DNA from: Flavobacterium cerinum
GTDB lineage: Bacteria > Bacteroidota > Bacteroidia > Flavobacteriales > Flavobacteriaceae
Length of the DNA stretch: 64,000 nucleotides
Reading direction: 5' to 3'
NCBI RefSeq assembly: GCF_024496085.1
Contig: NZ_CP101751.1
Location: 930,001 to 994,000 of the forward strand
The translations under genes and the position numbers were made by a program. The notes under the pieces were generated by a model that saw only the letters and a list, made by a program, of their open reading frames with translations, made no database searches and had not been told where the DNA came from. Position 1 is the stretch's first letter; every line of letters starts with the position of its first letter. This document shows positions 7,905-15,802 of this stretch, piece after piece.

Positions 7905-10766
7905 ATGACAAGACAACCTGAACAAATTTTAGAAAACAAATTGGTAACTCAACTAGTAGCACTAGGCTATAAAAAAGTTGAGATAGCAAATGAATTTGAT
8001 TTGTTGTCTAATCTAAAACGACAACTTGAAATACACAATAAAGTAGAGTTGTCTGAGCAAGACTTTAAGCAAATACTCAACTATATTAATAAAGGGAATA
8101 TTTTTGAACGTGCTAAAATTTTACGTGACCGTGTACCCTACGTAAATGATAAAGGCGAATCAAAAACTATTGAACTGATTAATCAAGTTCGTTGGTGTCA
8201 AAATGAATTTCAAGTCACACAACAAGTTTCGATTGATGGAAAATATAAAAACCGTTACGATGTAACTATTCTTATCAATGGGTTACCATTAATACAAATA
8301 GAATTAAAACGAAGAGGTTTAGAACTTAAAGAAGCTTTTAATCAAATAAATAGATATGAAAGACACAGTTTTGGTGAAGGAGCTGGATTATTTCAATTTA
8401 TTCAGATTTTTGTTATTAGCAATGGGGTTAATACAAAGTATTACGCTAATAGCCCTATTAAAGCTCGTTCATTCAAACAAACATTTTACTGGACTGATAA
8501 TAAAAATAAACTAATAACACAATTAGCAGATTTTTCAGCTATTTTTCTTGAGCCATGTCACATATCAAAAATGGTTTGTAAATATGTAGTTTTGAATGAA
8601 TCTGGTAGTTATTTAATGGTTTTAAGACCTTATCAGTTTTATGCTGTTGAAGCTATTATTGAACGTGTTAAAAACACCACTGAAAACGGATATGTTTGGC
8701 ACACTACAGGTTCTGGAAAAACATTAACTTCCTTTAAGACAAGTCAAATATTAACACAAATGCCTCAGGTACATAAAGTGGTTTTTGTTGTTGATAGAAA
8801 AGATTTGGATTATCAAACAACGAAAGAATTCAATAGTTTTAGCAAAGGTAGTATTGATGGAACAAACGATACTAAAACCTTAGTAAATCAATTATCAGGT
8901 GATGCTAAATTAATAGTAACTACAATTCAAAAACTAAATACAGCAGTTACTAAGGCTAATCATATCAAGAAATTAGAGCAATTACAGGACAAACGCATTG
9001 TTTTTATTTTTGATGAATGCCACCGTTCTCAATTTGGGAGAACTCATGAATCAATTAAAGGTTTTTTTCAAAATAGCCAAATGTTTGGGTTTACTGGAAC
9101 ACCAATATTTGAAAAGAATGCTGGCTCAAATGAATACGGTAAGCGAACTACAAAAATGCTTTTTGGTAAAGATTTACATAAATATGTGATTACTGATGCA
9201 ATACGTGATGAAAACGTTTTAAAATTTTCAGTTGAATACATCAGTACATTTAGAAAAAAAGATAATATTCAAGATATTGAAGTCGAGGCTATAGACGAAA
9301 AGGAAGTTATGGAAGCTCCACAACGTTTAAACAATATAGCTGATTATGTCATAACTAATCATAACCGTAAAACACACAGCCGAGAATTTACAGCAATTTT
9401 TTGTGTAAGTAATGTAGAAACACTCATAAACTATTATCAAATATTCCAGAATAAAAAGAATGCGGGTGAACATAATTTAAAAATTGCTACAATTTTTTCA
9501 TACCAAGCTAATGAAGATGACAAAGAAGCAATGGGTGTTACTTGGGAAGATGATGAGTTTTTAATAGCAGCAGAACCAAAAGCTGATTATAGTTCTATAA
9601 AACAACAACATACAAGAGAAAGCTTAGATAGTTTCATTAGTGATTACAACAAAATGTTTAGCACTAATTTTTCTACTAAGGATTCTCAATCTTTTTACAA
9701 CTATTATAATGATATTGCGAAAAGGGTTAAGCATAAGCAAGTAGATATTCTATTGGTTGTGAATATGTTCTTAACAGGATTTGATAGCAAAACACTTAAT
9801 ACAATATATGTTGATAAAAACCTGCAATATCACGGTTTAATTCAGGCTTATTCAAGAACCAATAGGATTTTAAATGAATTGAAGTCTCAAGGGAATATTG
9901 TTGTGTTTAGAAATCTTAAAAATGCTACTGATGAAGCCATAACTTTATTTTCAAACATTGAGGCTAAAGATGAAATCATCATGGAGCCGTATGAGGATTA
10001 TGTAAAGAGAATGAACGATGCTTTCATCACATTATTACAAATAACTCCAACTGTAAATAGTGTAAATAATTTAAAAGATGAAGATGAAGAATTAGCTTTT
10101 GCAAAAGCTTTTAGGGAATTAATGAGGATTAAAAATATTTTAATCACATTTACACAATTCACGTTCGATGATTTAAGCATAGACGAGCAAACTTTTGAAG
10201 ATTATAAAAGTAAATATTTAGATTTATACGATAAAGTTAGGAGTCATGATGCTAAAGAAAAGGTTTCTATATTACAAGACATTGATTTTGAGCTCGAATT
10301 GATTCATAGAGATGAAATCAATGTAACTTACATTTTAAAATTATTAGCTAAACTTAAAGACGCAACACCAGAAGAAAAAGAAAAACAAGAAAAAGCAATT
10401 TTTGACTTAATTGCTGGTGAAACTCAACTAAGAAGTAAACGTGAATTGATAGAAAAATTCATCAATCAGCATTTACCAACCATTGAAGAATCTGATGACA
10501 TTCCAGATGAATTTGCAAATTTTATCAGCGTTGAAAAATTGAATGCAATAAAAGAACTAAGTGAAAATGAAGGTTTAAATCCTGAAAAATTAGAAAAAGT
10601 AATTGGAGATTATTTGTTTACAGAAAAAATGCCATTACGTGATGATGTCATTGAAATAATGAATGAAAGGCCTAGTTTAAAAGACAGAAAAACAAAATCA
10701 GAACGAGTTACAGAAAAAATATTAAATTTTGTTGAAACTTTCATTAATGGGATTTCAAGACCATAA
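7905..10766 (+). CDS. hsdR: Type I restriction endonuclease subunit HsdR
   Basis: 953 residues, typical length. The N-terminal nuclease has the PD-(D/E)xK pattern: D119 in RYDVTIL, then E133 and K135 in LPLIQIELKRRG. The translocase follows, with Walker A TTGSGKT (267-273), Walker B DECH (370-373) and TGTP (397-400); helicase motifs continue through DILLVVNMFLTGFDS and QAYSRTNRI. The C-terminal helical region ends YLFTEKMPLRDD (from ~903). It uses ATP to pull DNA and cuts unmethylated DNA away from the HsdS site, and only when bound to M2S. With hsdM frameshifted it may be inactive. Last gene of the operon. Confidence 0.95.
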   Translation: MTRQPEQILENKLVTQLVALGYKKVEIANEFDLLSNLKRQLEIHNKVELSEQDFKQILNYINKGNIFERAKILRDRVPYVNDKGESKTIELINQVRWCQNEFQVTQQVSIDGKYKNRYDVTILINGLPLIQIELKRRGLELKEAFNQINRYERHSFGEGAGLFQFIQIFVISNGVNTKYYANSPIKARSFKQTFYWTDNKNKLITQLADFSAIFLEPCHISKMVCKYVVLNESGSYLMVLRPYQFYAVEAIIERVKNTTENGYVWHTTGSGKTLTSFKTSQILTQMPQVHKVVFVVDRKDLDYQTTKEFNSFSKGSIDGTNDTKTLVNQLSGDAKLIVTTIQKLNTAVTKANHIKKLEQLQDKRIVFIFDECHRSQFGRTHESIKGFFQNSQMFGFTGTPIFEKNAGSNEYGKRTTKMLFGKDLHKYVITDAIRDENVLKFSVEYISTFRKKDNIQDIEVEAIDEKEVMEAPQRLNNIADYVITNHNRKTHSREFTAIFCVSNVETLINYYQIFQNKKNAGEHNLKIATIFSYQANEDDKEAMGVTWEDDEFLIAAEPKADYSSIKQQHTRESLDSFISDYNKMFSTNFSTKDSQSFYNYYNDIAKRVKHKQVDILLVVNMFLTGFDSKTLNTIYVDKNLQYHGLIQAYSRTNRILNELKSQGNIVVFRNLKNATDEAITLFSNIEAKDEIIMEPYEDYVKRMNDAFITLLQITPTVNSVNNLKDEDEELAFAKAFRELMRIKNILITFTQFTFDDLSIDEQTFEDYKSKYLDLYDKVRSHDAKEKVSILQDIDFELELIHRDEINVTYILKLLAKLKDATPEEKEKQEKAIFDLIAGETQLRSKRELIEKFINQHLPTIEESDDIPDEFANFISVEKLNAIKELSENEGLNPEKLEKVIGDYLFTEKMPLRDDVIEIMNERPSLKDRKTKSERVTEKILNFVETFINGISRP

Positions 10767-10819
10767 GCCCCTAAAAAGCATTAACTTTATGTGTAATTAT
10801 TAATTAAAAAATGAAGTGA

Positions 10820-10845
10820 AAGGTACTTAAAAAGTACCTTTTTTG
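10820..10845 (+). terminator. Terminator of the restriction operon
   Basis: AAGGTACTT and AAGTACCTT form a 9-bp stem with a 3-nt loop, followed by TTTT, about 55 nt after the hsdR stop. Confidence 0.75.
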
Positions 10846-11035
10846 CACTTGCTTCACACGTTAAAGCTAACTAGAATTTCCCTCCTCCTCTTTTGTTAAG
10901 TCTTTATTTATCGATTTTTTTGAAATTTACTTAAGCATTACCCAGCTCTTGGTGTAAAATTTTAATAAAACTCTTACGTTGTACTCTGATTACTCTTCAG
11001 ATTTTTTGACGTTATCTGCAAGCAAAATTATTACT

Positions 11036-11115
11036 GTGTCATTTTGAACCATTACCTTGAAAATATTTTTTTAAGAAAATATCCCAAAAACACTTCACTT
11101 TTTCAAAAATGACAC
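11036..11115. repeat. Long imperfect inverted repeat in the gene-free 10767-11197 stretch
   Basis: Outer arms GTGTCATTTTGAA (11036-11048) and TTCAAAAATGACAC (11102-11115) pair with one bulge. Further weaker pairing lies inside (ATATTTTT against AAGAAAATAT). The 430-nt gap between hsdR and the next ORF otherwise holds only the hsdR terminator and AT-rich DNA. Position just before a replication-protein-like ORF suggests a relic of an origin or transposon end; this is a guess. Confidence 0.5.
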
Positions 11116-11197
11116 TATTTATTTAGAAATACACTTGGTTAAATCCCTTGTATGGGATTGTTGTATTTATAACATAAAGATTAACGATAAAAAGGAA

Positions 11198-11654
11198 ATG
11201 AAATTTGAAAAAGTTAATGAATTTGCTAAGAGAACTAAAAAAAGTAGAAGTACTATCTATATATTCTACAATAAGAATAATGAGTTACAGGAAGAAATCA
11301 AAATGAATGGAAACAAGAGGCTTATTCCGATTGAATGTGTAAAATATTTTGACTCAGAAATAATGTTTGATGAGAATAAACTTTTGTGGTTAGAAAATCA
11401 ATCTATGAGAAACCTAATAGACTGCTTAGTTGATAAGTTTACAATACAGATTATGGCAAATGGAGTGGGATTTCTTTTTTACAGTAGCTTATAAAACTGA
11501 TAGGAATAAGAAATCTTGTTTTAGGCTAATGAATGCAGTGTATGAAGAAATAGTCAACAACTATGGAGGTAAAACCGAAATACGATTGTTTTTTACAGCT
11601 GAATCATTCGCTAATAGAGTTGGTCCCCTCTTGGGCTCGAACCAATCCCGATAG
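11198..11654 (+). pseudogene. Broken mobile-element gene, possibly replication initiator
   Basis: The first frame from ATG 11198 gives MKFEKVNEFAKRTKKSRST, a helix-turn-helix-like start, on to NQSMRNLIDCLVDK. The expected continuation then lies in the next frame (from ~11430): QYRLWQMEWDFFFTVAYK, then a helical stretch and RLFFTAESFANR. A single missing base near 11433-11440 explains the split. The second frame loses its natural end at ~11621: its last residues (PLLGSNQSR) are translated from a tRNA-Asn fragment and palindrome. The pattern FFFTVAYK ... RLFFTAESF recalls Rep proteins of rolling-circle type, where a HxH motif would follow; here that part is gone. Family identity is tentative. 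Confidence 0.5.
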
Positions 11655-11683
11655 CTATCGGGACTCAGATTAACAGTCAGATG
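11625..11683 (-). pseudogene. tRNA-Asn remnant (3' half) interrupted by a palindrome
   Basis: Twenty nt (11625-11644) match the T-arm and 3' acceptor strand of the intact tRNA-Asn genes, and 16 nt (11668-11683) match their anticodon arm, including the GTT anticodon. The variable-loop part is replaced by an 18-bp palindrome plus a few bases, and the 5' half (D-arm, 5' acceptor strand) is missing. It cannot fold as a tRNA. Two ORFs converge and stop inside it. Confidence 0.8.
11646..11663. repeat. Perfect 18-bp palindrome
   Basis: TCCCGATAGCTATCGGGA is fully self-complementary and inserted in the tRNA-Asn remnant. I recall this palindrome as a frequent dispersed repeat in Flavobacterium genomes, but could not count it here; it occurs once in this window as far as I can see. 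Confidence 0.75.
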
Positions 11684-11972
11684 TTCCTTTATGTTTTTCG
11701 AGTAATTTAAACTTCATTTTCGGATATTGAAGTAAATTCTGGATGTATGTTTTACTCTTCATTGATTTAATATGTTTTTCAACGGATAAACCTTGATTTT
11801 TTGATTCACACTCAATTGTAAAAATCAACTTCCAATCATCAGCTTTATAGGTGAATTTTCTTGATTGAGTATCGTTTAAATGGAATTCTAATCTTTGAGT
11901 AAGATTTTCTGTAAAACCAATATAATATCGGTCTAACTTTTTTGAGTAGAGAATGTAAACGGAATTATCCAT
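11670..11972 (-). CDS. Solo GIY-YIG nuclease-domain protein
   Basis: 100 residues forming one GIY-YIG domain: VYI (5-7), YIG (17-19), R27, H31 and a Glu in SVEKHIK (E65), then a short helix-rich end. No DNA-binding domain is attached. Small proteins of this type are common in flavobacteria, often beside tRNA genes; they may be homing or repair nucleases, and the role is not known. The last four residues (TSDC) and the TAA stop are encoded by the tRNA-Asn remnant, with the stop reading through the former anticodon. So the natural C-terminus was probably replaced. It lies downstream of the tRNA-Asn terminator and needs its own promoter. Confidence 0.85.
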   Translation of the reverse strand: MDNSVYILYSKKLDRYYIGFTENLTQRLEFHLNDTQSRKFTYKADDWKLIFTIECESKNQGLSVEKHIKSMKSKTYIQNLLQYPKMKFKLLEKHKGTSDC

Positions 11973-11983
11973 TTTGTAAAAAT

Positions 11984-12020
11984 AAAAAAATCCTAACCAT
12001 TTCTGATTAGGATTTTTTTT
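11984..12020 (-). terminator. Terminator of the left tRNA-Asn gene
   Basis: AAAAAAATCCTAA and TTAGGATTTTTTT form a 13-bp stem with a 10-nt loop, directly after the tRNA 3' end on the minus strand. Confidence 0.8.
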
Positions 12021-12022
12021 TG

Positions 12023-12096
12023 CTCCCCCTCTTGGGCTCGAACCAAGGACCCTCTGATTAACAGTCAGATGCTCTAACCAACTGAGCTAAGGAGGA
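12023..12096 (-). tRNA. tRNA-Asn (anticodon GTT), left copy
   Basis: A 74-nt cloverleaf: acceptor TCCTCCT/AGGGGGA, D-arm GCTC...GAGC, anticodon arm TCTGA CTGTTAA TCAGA, T-arm CTTGG TTCGAGC CCAAG, discriminator G. CCA is not encoded. Its sequence is identical to the right copy and it is the source or relative of the remnant at 11.6 kb. Confidence 0.96.
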
Positions 12097-12137
12097 AACT
12101 GTAATTTTTTGTCAAAAAGAACTTATTGTTAGATATA

Positions 12138-12161
12138 AAAAGCCAGCATTAACTGGCTTTT
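12138..12161 (-). terminator. Terminator between the two tRNA-Asn genes
   Basis: AAAAGCCAG and CTGGCTTTT form a 9-bp stem with a 6-nt loop, after the right tRNA copy on the minus strand. Partial read-through would serve the left copy. Confidence 0.75.
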
Positions 12162-12167
12162 ATTTTG

Positions 12168-12241
12168 CTCCCCCTCTTGGGCTCGAACCAAGGACCCTCT
12201 GATTAACAGTCAGATGCTCTAACCAACTGAGCTAAGGAGGA
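12168..12241 (-). tRNA. tRNA-Asn (anticodon GTT), right copy
   Basis: A 74-nt cloverleaf identical at all positions to the copy 145 nt away, with the same arms and GTT anticodon and no encoded CCA. It is the promoter-proximal copy and reads Asn codons AAC/AAU. Confidence 0.96.
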
Positions 12242-12265
12242 AGGTGTGTTACCTTTATTGCGGTG

Positions 12266-12296
12266 CAAATATAAGTCGAAATTTTAATCTCGCAAA
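12266..12296 (-). promoter_or_regulatory. Bacteroidota promoter of the tRNA-Asn pair
   Basis: On the minus strand TTTG (plus 12293-12296) and TATATTTG (plus 12266-12273) are 19 nt apart, an excellent fit to the Bacteroidota housekeeping consensus (TTG, then TAnnTTTG). The element ends 24 nt before the mature tRNA 5' end. Confidence 0.8.
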
Positions 12297-12313
12297 TAAA
12301 ATGCTTAAAAAAA

Positions 12314-13639
12314 TTAGAAAAATTTATCGGCAATAAGCTGGTAAATGTCCTTTCCAAAGGTTAAGGCCATTAATGTCAGTAAGATAATCATTCCGAAAGT
12401 CTGTACGTGACCCATCGCTTTTTCGCTTAATTTTCGTCCGGTTATCATTTCTGCAATGGTAAAAAGAGCGTGACCGCCGTCTAATCCAGGGATCGGAAGT
12501 AAATTCATAAAGGCTAAACCGATTGAAAAAAGAGCGGTAAAGTTCCAGATAAATTCCCAGTTCCACTCATCGGGTAAAGCTCTGGCGATTCCAACCGGGC
12601 TTTTTACATGTTTGTAAGCTTCTGTTTTCGGACGTAAAATCAACTTAAATTGTTTTACGTTGTAAATTAATAATTCATACGATTCTTTAACCGCTTCCGG
12701 GATGGCCTGGAATAAGTTTAGTTTGTTAACAACCTGAAAGTCCAGTTTGTCTTTAAAAGCAGGGATAAAGCCGATTTTACCGTCTTTGTCTACCAAAGTT
12801 TTTAAATTGATCTTTTCGTTGTTACGAATCACGGTGATGTTTACCGAATCGTTCTTATGAGTAGTAAGATTATCGCGTAATTCATCAAAGAATTTAAATT
12901 CTTTATTGTCAATAGCAATAAGGTGATCGCCTTTTAGGAATCCCGCTTTAGAGGCTTCTGATTTTGGTGCAACTGAGTCAACAACAATACTCGAAAGTCG
13001 GGGTTGAATAAAATCACGTCCTTCTTTGCCGATAATCTCTGCTTTTTGCGGATCGGTAAGAATGATCGTTTTCTTTTCACCATTACGCTCAATGTCAATT
13101 TTATCGCCTAAAAGGATATCCAATGTCATACGGTTAAAACGATCCTGGTATTTACCGTCTACCGCTAAAATTTTATCACCGTTTTTAAAGCCGACGTTTA
13201 ATCCGGTTTGACCAAAGGCAAGACCGTTTTTCTGAATAGCTTCCGTAGCAATATATTTTTGTCCGTAGGTTACGTAAACCATTGTGTAGATAAACCACGC
13301 CAAAAGAATGTTTACGATGATACCGCCTAACATGATAATTAAACGCTGCCATGCCGGTTTGGAACGGAATTCCCACGGTTGCGGTTCCTGTTTCATCTGG
13401 TCCATGTCCATACTTTCATCAACCATACCGGACAATTTTACATAACCGCCAATCGGTAACCATCCGATTCCCCATTCTGTTTCTCCGATTTTCTTTTTTA
13501 TTAATGAAAACCCGGCATCCATAAAAAGGTAGAATTTTTCTACACGCACTTTAAATAGCTTAGCGGCGATATAATGCCCGAATTCATGAAGGATAACCAG
13601 TACAGATAGTATGAAAAGGATTTGACCTAATTGTATCAT
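12314..13639 (-). CDS. rseP: RIP zinc metalloprotease RseP (site-2 protease)
   Basis: 441 residues, the usual length. The zinc site HEFGH (18-22) lies in the first membrane helix, a central periplasmic region holds PDZ-like domains (AGFLKGDHLIAIDNKEF), and the second metal motif NLLPIPGLDGGHALF lies in a late helix. It cleaves membrane-anchored anti-sigma factors and signal-peptide remnants within the inner membrane. It sits between the tRNA-Asn promoter and the M1 peptidase terminator, so it appears to be transcribed alone. I see no dxr next to it, though that gene often neighbours rseP in other bacteria. Confidence 0.93.
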   Translation of the reverse strand: MIQLGQILFILSVLVILHEFGHYIAAKLFKVRVEKFYLFMDAGFSLIKKKIGETEWGIGWLPIGGYVKLSGMVDESMDMDQMKQEPQPWEFRSKPAWQRLIIMLGGIIVNILLAWFIYTMVYVTYGQKYIATEAIQKNGLAFGQTGLNVGFKNGDKILAVDGKYQDRFNRMTLDILLGDKIDIERNGEKKTIILTDPQKAEIIGKEGRDFIQPRLSSIVVDSVAPKSEASKAGFLKGDHLIAIDNKEFKFFDELRDNLTTHKNDSVNITVIRNNEKINLKTLVDKDGKIGFIPAFKDKLDFQVVNKLNLFQAIPEAVKESYELLIYNVKQFKLILRPKTEAYKHVKSPVGIARALPDEWNWEFIWNFTALFSIGLAFMNLLPIPGLDGGHALFTIAEMITGRKLSEKAMGHVQTFGMIILLTLMALTFGKDIYQLIADKFF

Positions 13640-13668
13640 TTTTAAAATACTTTTTTGTTATAAACGAC

Positions 13669-13694
13669 AAAAGTAAGGTTTTCACCTTACTTTT
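13669..13694 (-). terminator. Terminator of the M1 peptidase gene
   Basis: AAAAGTAAGG and CCTTACTTTT form a 10-bp stem with a 6-nt loop, 22 nt after the peptidase stop on the minus strand. Confidence 0.8.
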
Positions 13695-13715
13695 TATCAT
13701 GGAATTATGTATTGC

Positions 13716-15629
13716 CTATTTTTTTATAAAATTTTTATGAAAGACACCATTCGCAGTGCTGATTTTTACAATGTGAATACCGTTTGCCAGATTGCTTACC
13801 GAAAAATCGGAATGGGTTTGTGTGCTGACAAGCTGACCTAAAGTGTTGTAAATCTCTACTTTTTCCAGTTCAATATTGGTTGGAAGTTGGATGGTGATAC
13901 GATCTTCAGCGGGGTTGGGATACAATGCGATGGTCTCGGCTATTTCGAATGAAGACGTTCCAAGTGTAGTGGTGTTGTTTTTCGAAATAATGTCTTTCTC
14001 AGGATCAAATTCAAAATCGGTAACCGTAAACGGAACGGAAACAATAAATTCCTGCCCGTTTGTTGTATTGTCTACTATAACATCATGAGTTTGATTGCCG
14101 TTTTTTAAGCGGATAGGAAGCGGCATTTCAAAATAACTTACAGAAGAATGTGACTGGGTTTGCGAGACTTTGATTTTAGCTTGTCCGGCGCCCCAGTTTT
14201 GTACAACGATATCGTAAGACGGATAGCCTTGATTGTATATCCAATCATTAAAAAACTCAGTAAGATTCATTCCCGAAACTGTTTCAAGATGCGTTTTTAA
14301 CTGAGGTGTTACCGCATAACCATAGGCAAGTGCGGGATCGTTCAGGTAATTGCGAAGCGCTTGAAAAAAGTTGGTGTCGCCTAATTTGAAACGTAGCATA
14401 TTGGTCACCATTGAGCCTTTGTTGTACGTTATTCGGTTGCTGAAAATACGACTCACGTTAGTAAGTTGATTATCAGTTAAGTATAGATTTCCGTCCGGTA
14501 ATGCTGTGATATTATTGGTTTTACCTTCTTTCCAGTTGATAAAAGCAGTGTTGCCGTCCAGTTGTTTTACAACCATACCCGACATAAATTCGGTGATTCC
14601 TTCATTAAGCCATATGTCTTTCCATGTTCCGCAGGTTACTTTATCGCCGAACCATTGGTGTGCCATTTCGTGAGCGATTAAACTTCTGCCGAATCCACCC
14701 ATAAAAGATACGGTTGTATGTTCCATTCCGCCGCCAAATCCGCATTGGGCATGGCCGTATTTTTCGTTTCTAAACGGGTAAGGACCTATTAATGTTTCGT
14801 AAAAGTTAATAATCGTAGGAGTTGGCGCCAGGCTATTCTGTGAAGCTAAAGCATTTTCCGGATAAAGATAGTTGACTATCGGAAACGTGTTGGGAGCGAT
14901 GCCGCCAACTTGATTGTAAATCTGGTAGTTTGTAACTGCGATAGCAATCAGATAAGCCGGAATCGGGTAACTGTGGTGAAAATGAGTTGTTTTGGTTCCG
15001 TTGCCGTTTACAGTGCTGGAAACTTCTAGTCCGTTGGCAACACTAACATATTGTGACGGAGCCGTGATATAAACATCAATACTGTTTACTTTGTCGTTCA
15101 GATCCTGTTTACATGGCCACCAGTCTTTTGCGCCGTAAGGTTCGGAAAGTGTCCATAAAACTGGCGTTACACCATGCGTGCTGGTTGTGAAAGCTGCATT
15201 TCCGCTGGCAGGAGCTCCGGAATAGGTAATGGTAACGGAACTGGATGAACCGGTGGTAAGTGTCGAAGGTAGTGTAATTACTAACTCGTCATTAGCATTT
15301 TGAGTAAAGACCAAACTGGTGTTGCCTTGTTTAACGCTGCTCACAGTTAAAGCATCGGTAAGGTCAAAAGTAACCGTATTCATGTTTTGTTTGGCAGTAA
15401 AATCGGTTCTTACGACTCCCGAAATAAAATAATTGGCCGGATTAACGGTGAATTCGAGCTTGTGGTAGGTAATGTCGTAATTCTGCGTATTGGCATTGGC
15501 TACAAATTGCATTACACCGGAAGCAGCCTTCATTTCGGCTTCAACCATTCTGGAAAACTCATCTTCTTCTGTTTGGGCGAAAGAAAAAGTGGTTGCCAGT
15601 AATGCAAAAATTAAGAAATAGTTTTTCAT
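13716..15629 (-). CDS. Secreted M1-family metallo-aminopeptidase with T9SS sorting tail
   Basis: 637 residues. A signal peptide (ends TFSFAQ) precedes the M1 N-terminal beta domain and the thermolysin-like domain with HEMAHQWFGD and the third zinc ligand in LNEGITEF; an upstream GGGMEHTT segment corresponds to the GxMEN exopeptidase motif, with His replacing Asn. The last ~75 residues are a type A T9SS sorting domain (ALYPNPAEDRITIQL ... GIHIVKISTANG). It is exported by the type IX system and removes N-terminal residues from peptides outside the cell. The substituted GxMEN residue may alter the exopeptidase preference. Confidence 0.9.
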   Translation of the reverse strand: MKNYFLIFALLATTFSFAQTEEDEFSRMVEAEMKAASGVMQFVANANTQNYDITYHKLEFTVNPANYFISGVVRTDFTAKQNMNTVTFDLTDALTVSSVKQGNTSLVFTQNANDELVITLPSTLTTGSSSSVTITYSGAPASGNAAFTTSTHGVTPVLWTLSEPYGAKDWWPCKQDLNDKVNSIDVYITAPSQYVSVANGLEVSSTVNGNGTKTTHFHHSYPIPAYLIAIAVTNYQIYNQVGGIAPNTFPIVNYLYPENALASQNSLAPTPTIINFYETLIGPYPFRNEKYGHAQCGFGGGMEHTTVSFMGGFGRSLIAHEMAHQWFGDKVTCGTWKDIWLNEGITEFMSGMVVKQLDGNTAFINWKEGKTNNITALPDGNLYLTDNQLTNVSRIFSNRITYNKGSMVTNMLRFKLGDTNFFQALRNYLNDPALAYGYAVTPQLKTHLETVSGMNLTEFFNDWIYNQGYPSYDIVVQNWGAGQAKIKVSQTQSHSSVSYFEMPLPIRLKNGNQTHDVIVDNTTNGQEFIVSVPFTVTDFEFDPEKDIISKNNTTTLGTSSFEIAETIALYPNPAEDRITIQLPTNIELEKVEIYNTLGQLVSTQTHSDFSVSNLANGIHIVKISTANGVFHKNFIKK

Positions 15630-15648
15630 AAATTTTAGTAAAGTTTGC

Positions 15649-15656
15649 CAAATTTA
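15649..15656 (-). promoter_or_regulatory. Probable -7 element of the M1 peptidase gene
   Basis: TAAATTTG on the minus strand, 20 nt before the start codon, fits TAnnTTTG. No TTG at the usual distance was found, so the call is weak. Confidence 0.4.
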
Positions 15657-15772
15657 AGGAATAATACAAAATATGGGCTTAAAATATTGGAATAATGTGG
15701 TTTTGGTTGAAAGTCCCCGGATTGTGGGCGGGCTTTGTAAAATTGCAGGTCTTATTATATAAAACAATTCCT

Positions 15773-15780
15773 TAAATTTG
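15773..15780 (+). promoter_or_regulatory. Probable -7 element of serS
   Basis: TAAATTTG fits TAnnTTTG and ends 22 nt before the serS ATG. The nearest upstream TTG is 27 nt away, longer than usual. Confidence 0.45.
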
Positions 15781-15802
15781 CTGACCATAAAATCATTATA
15801 CT

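Noticed and set aside
11430..11654. Separate 74-residue gene
   Set aside because: It starts at TTG inside the preceding frame, continues its expected sequence and ends in tRNA-derived DNA; it is the second half of a broken gene.
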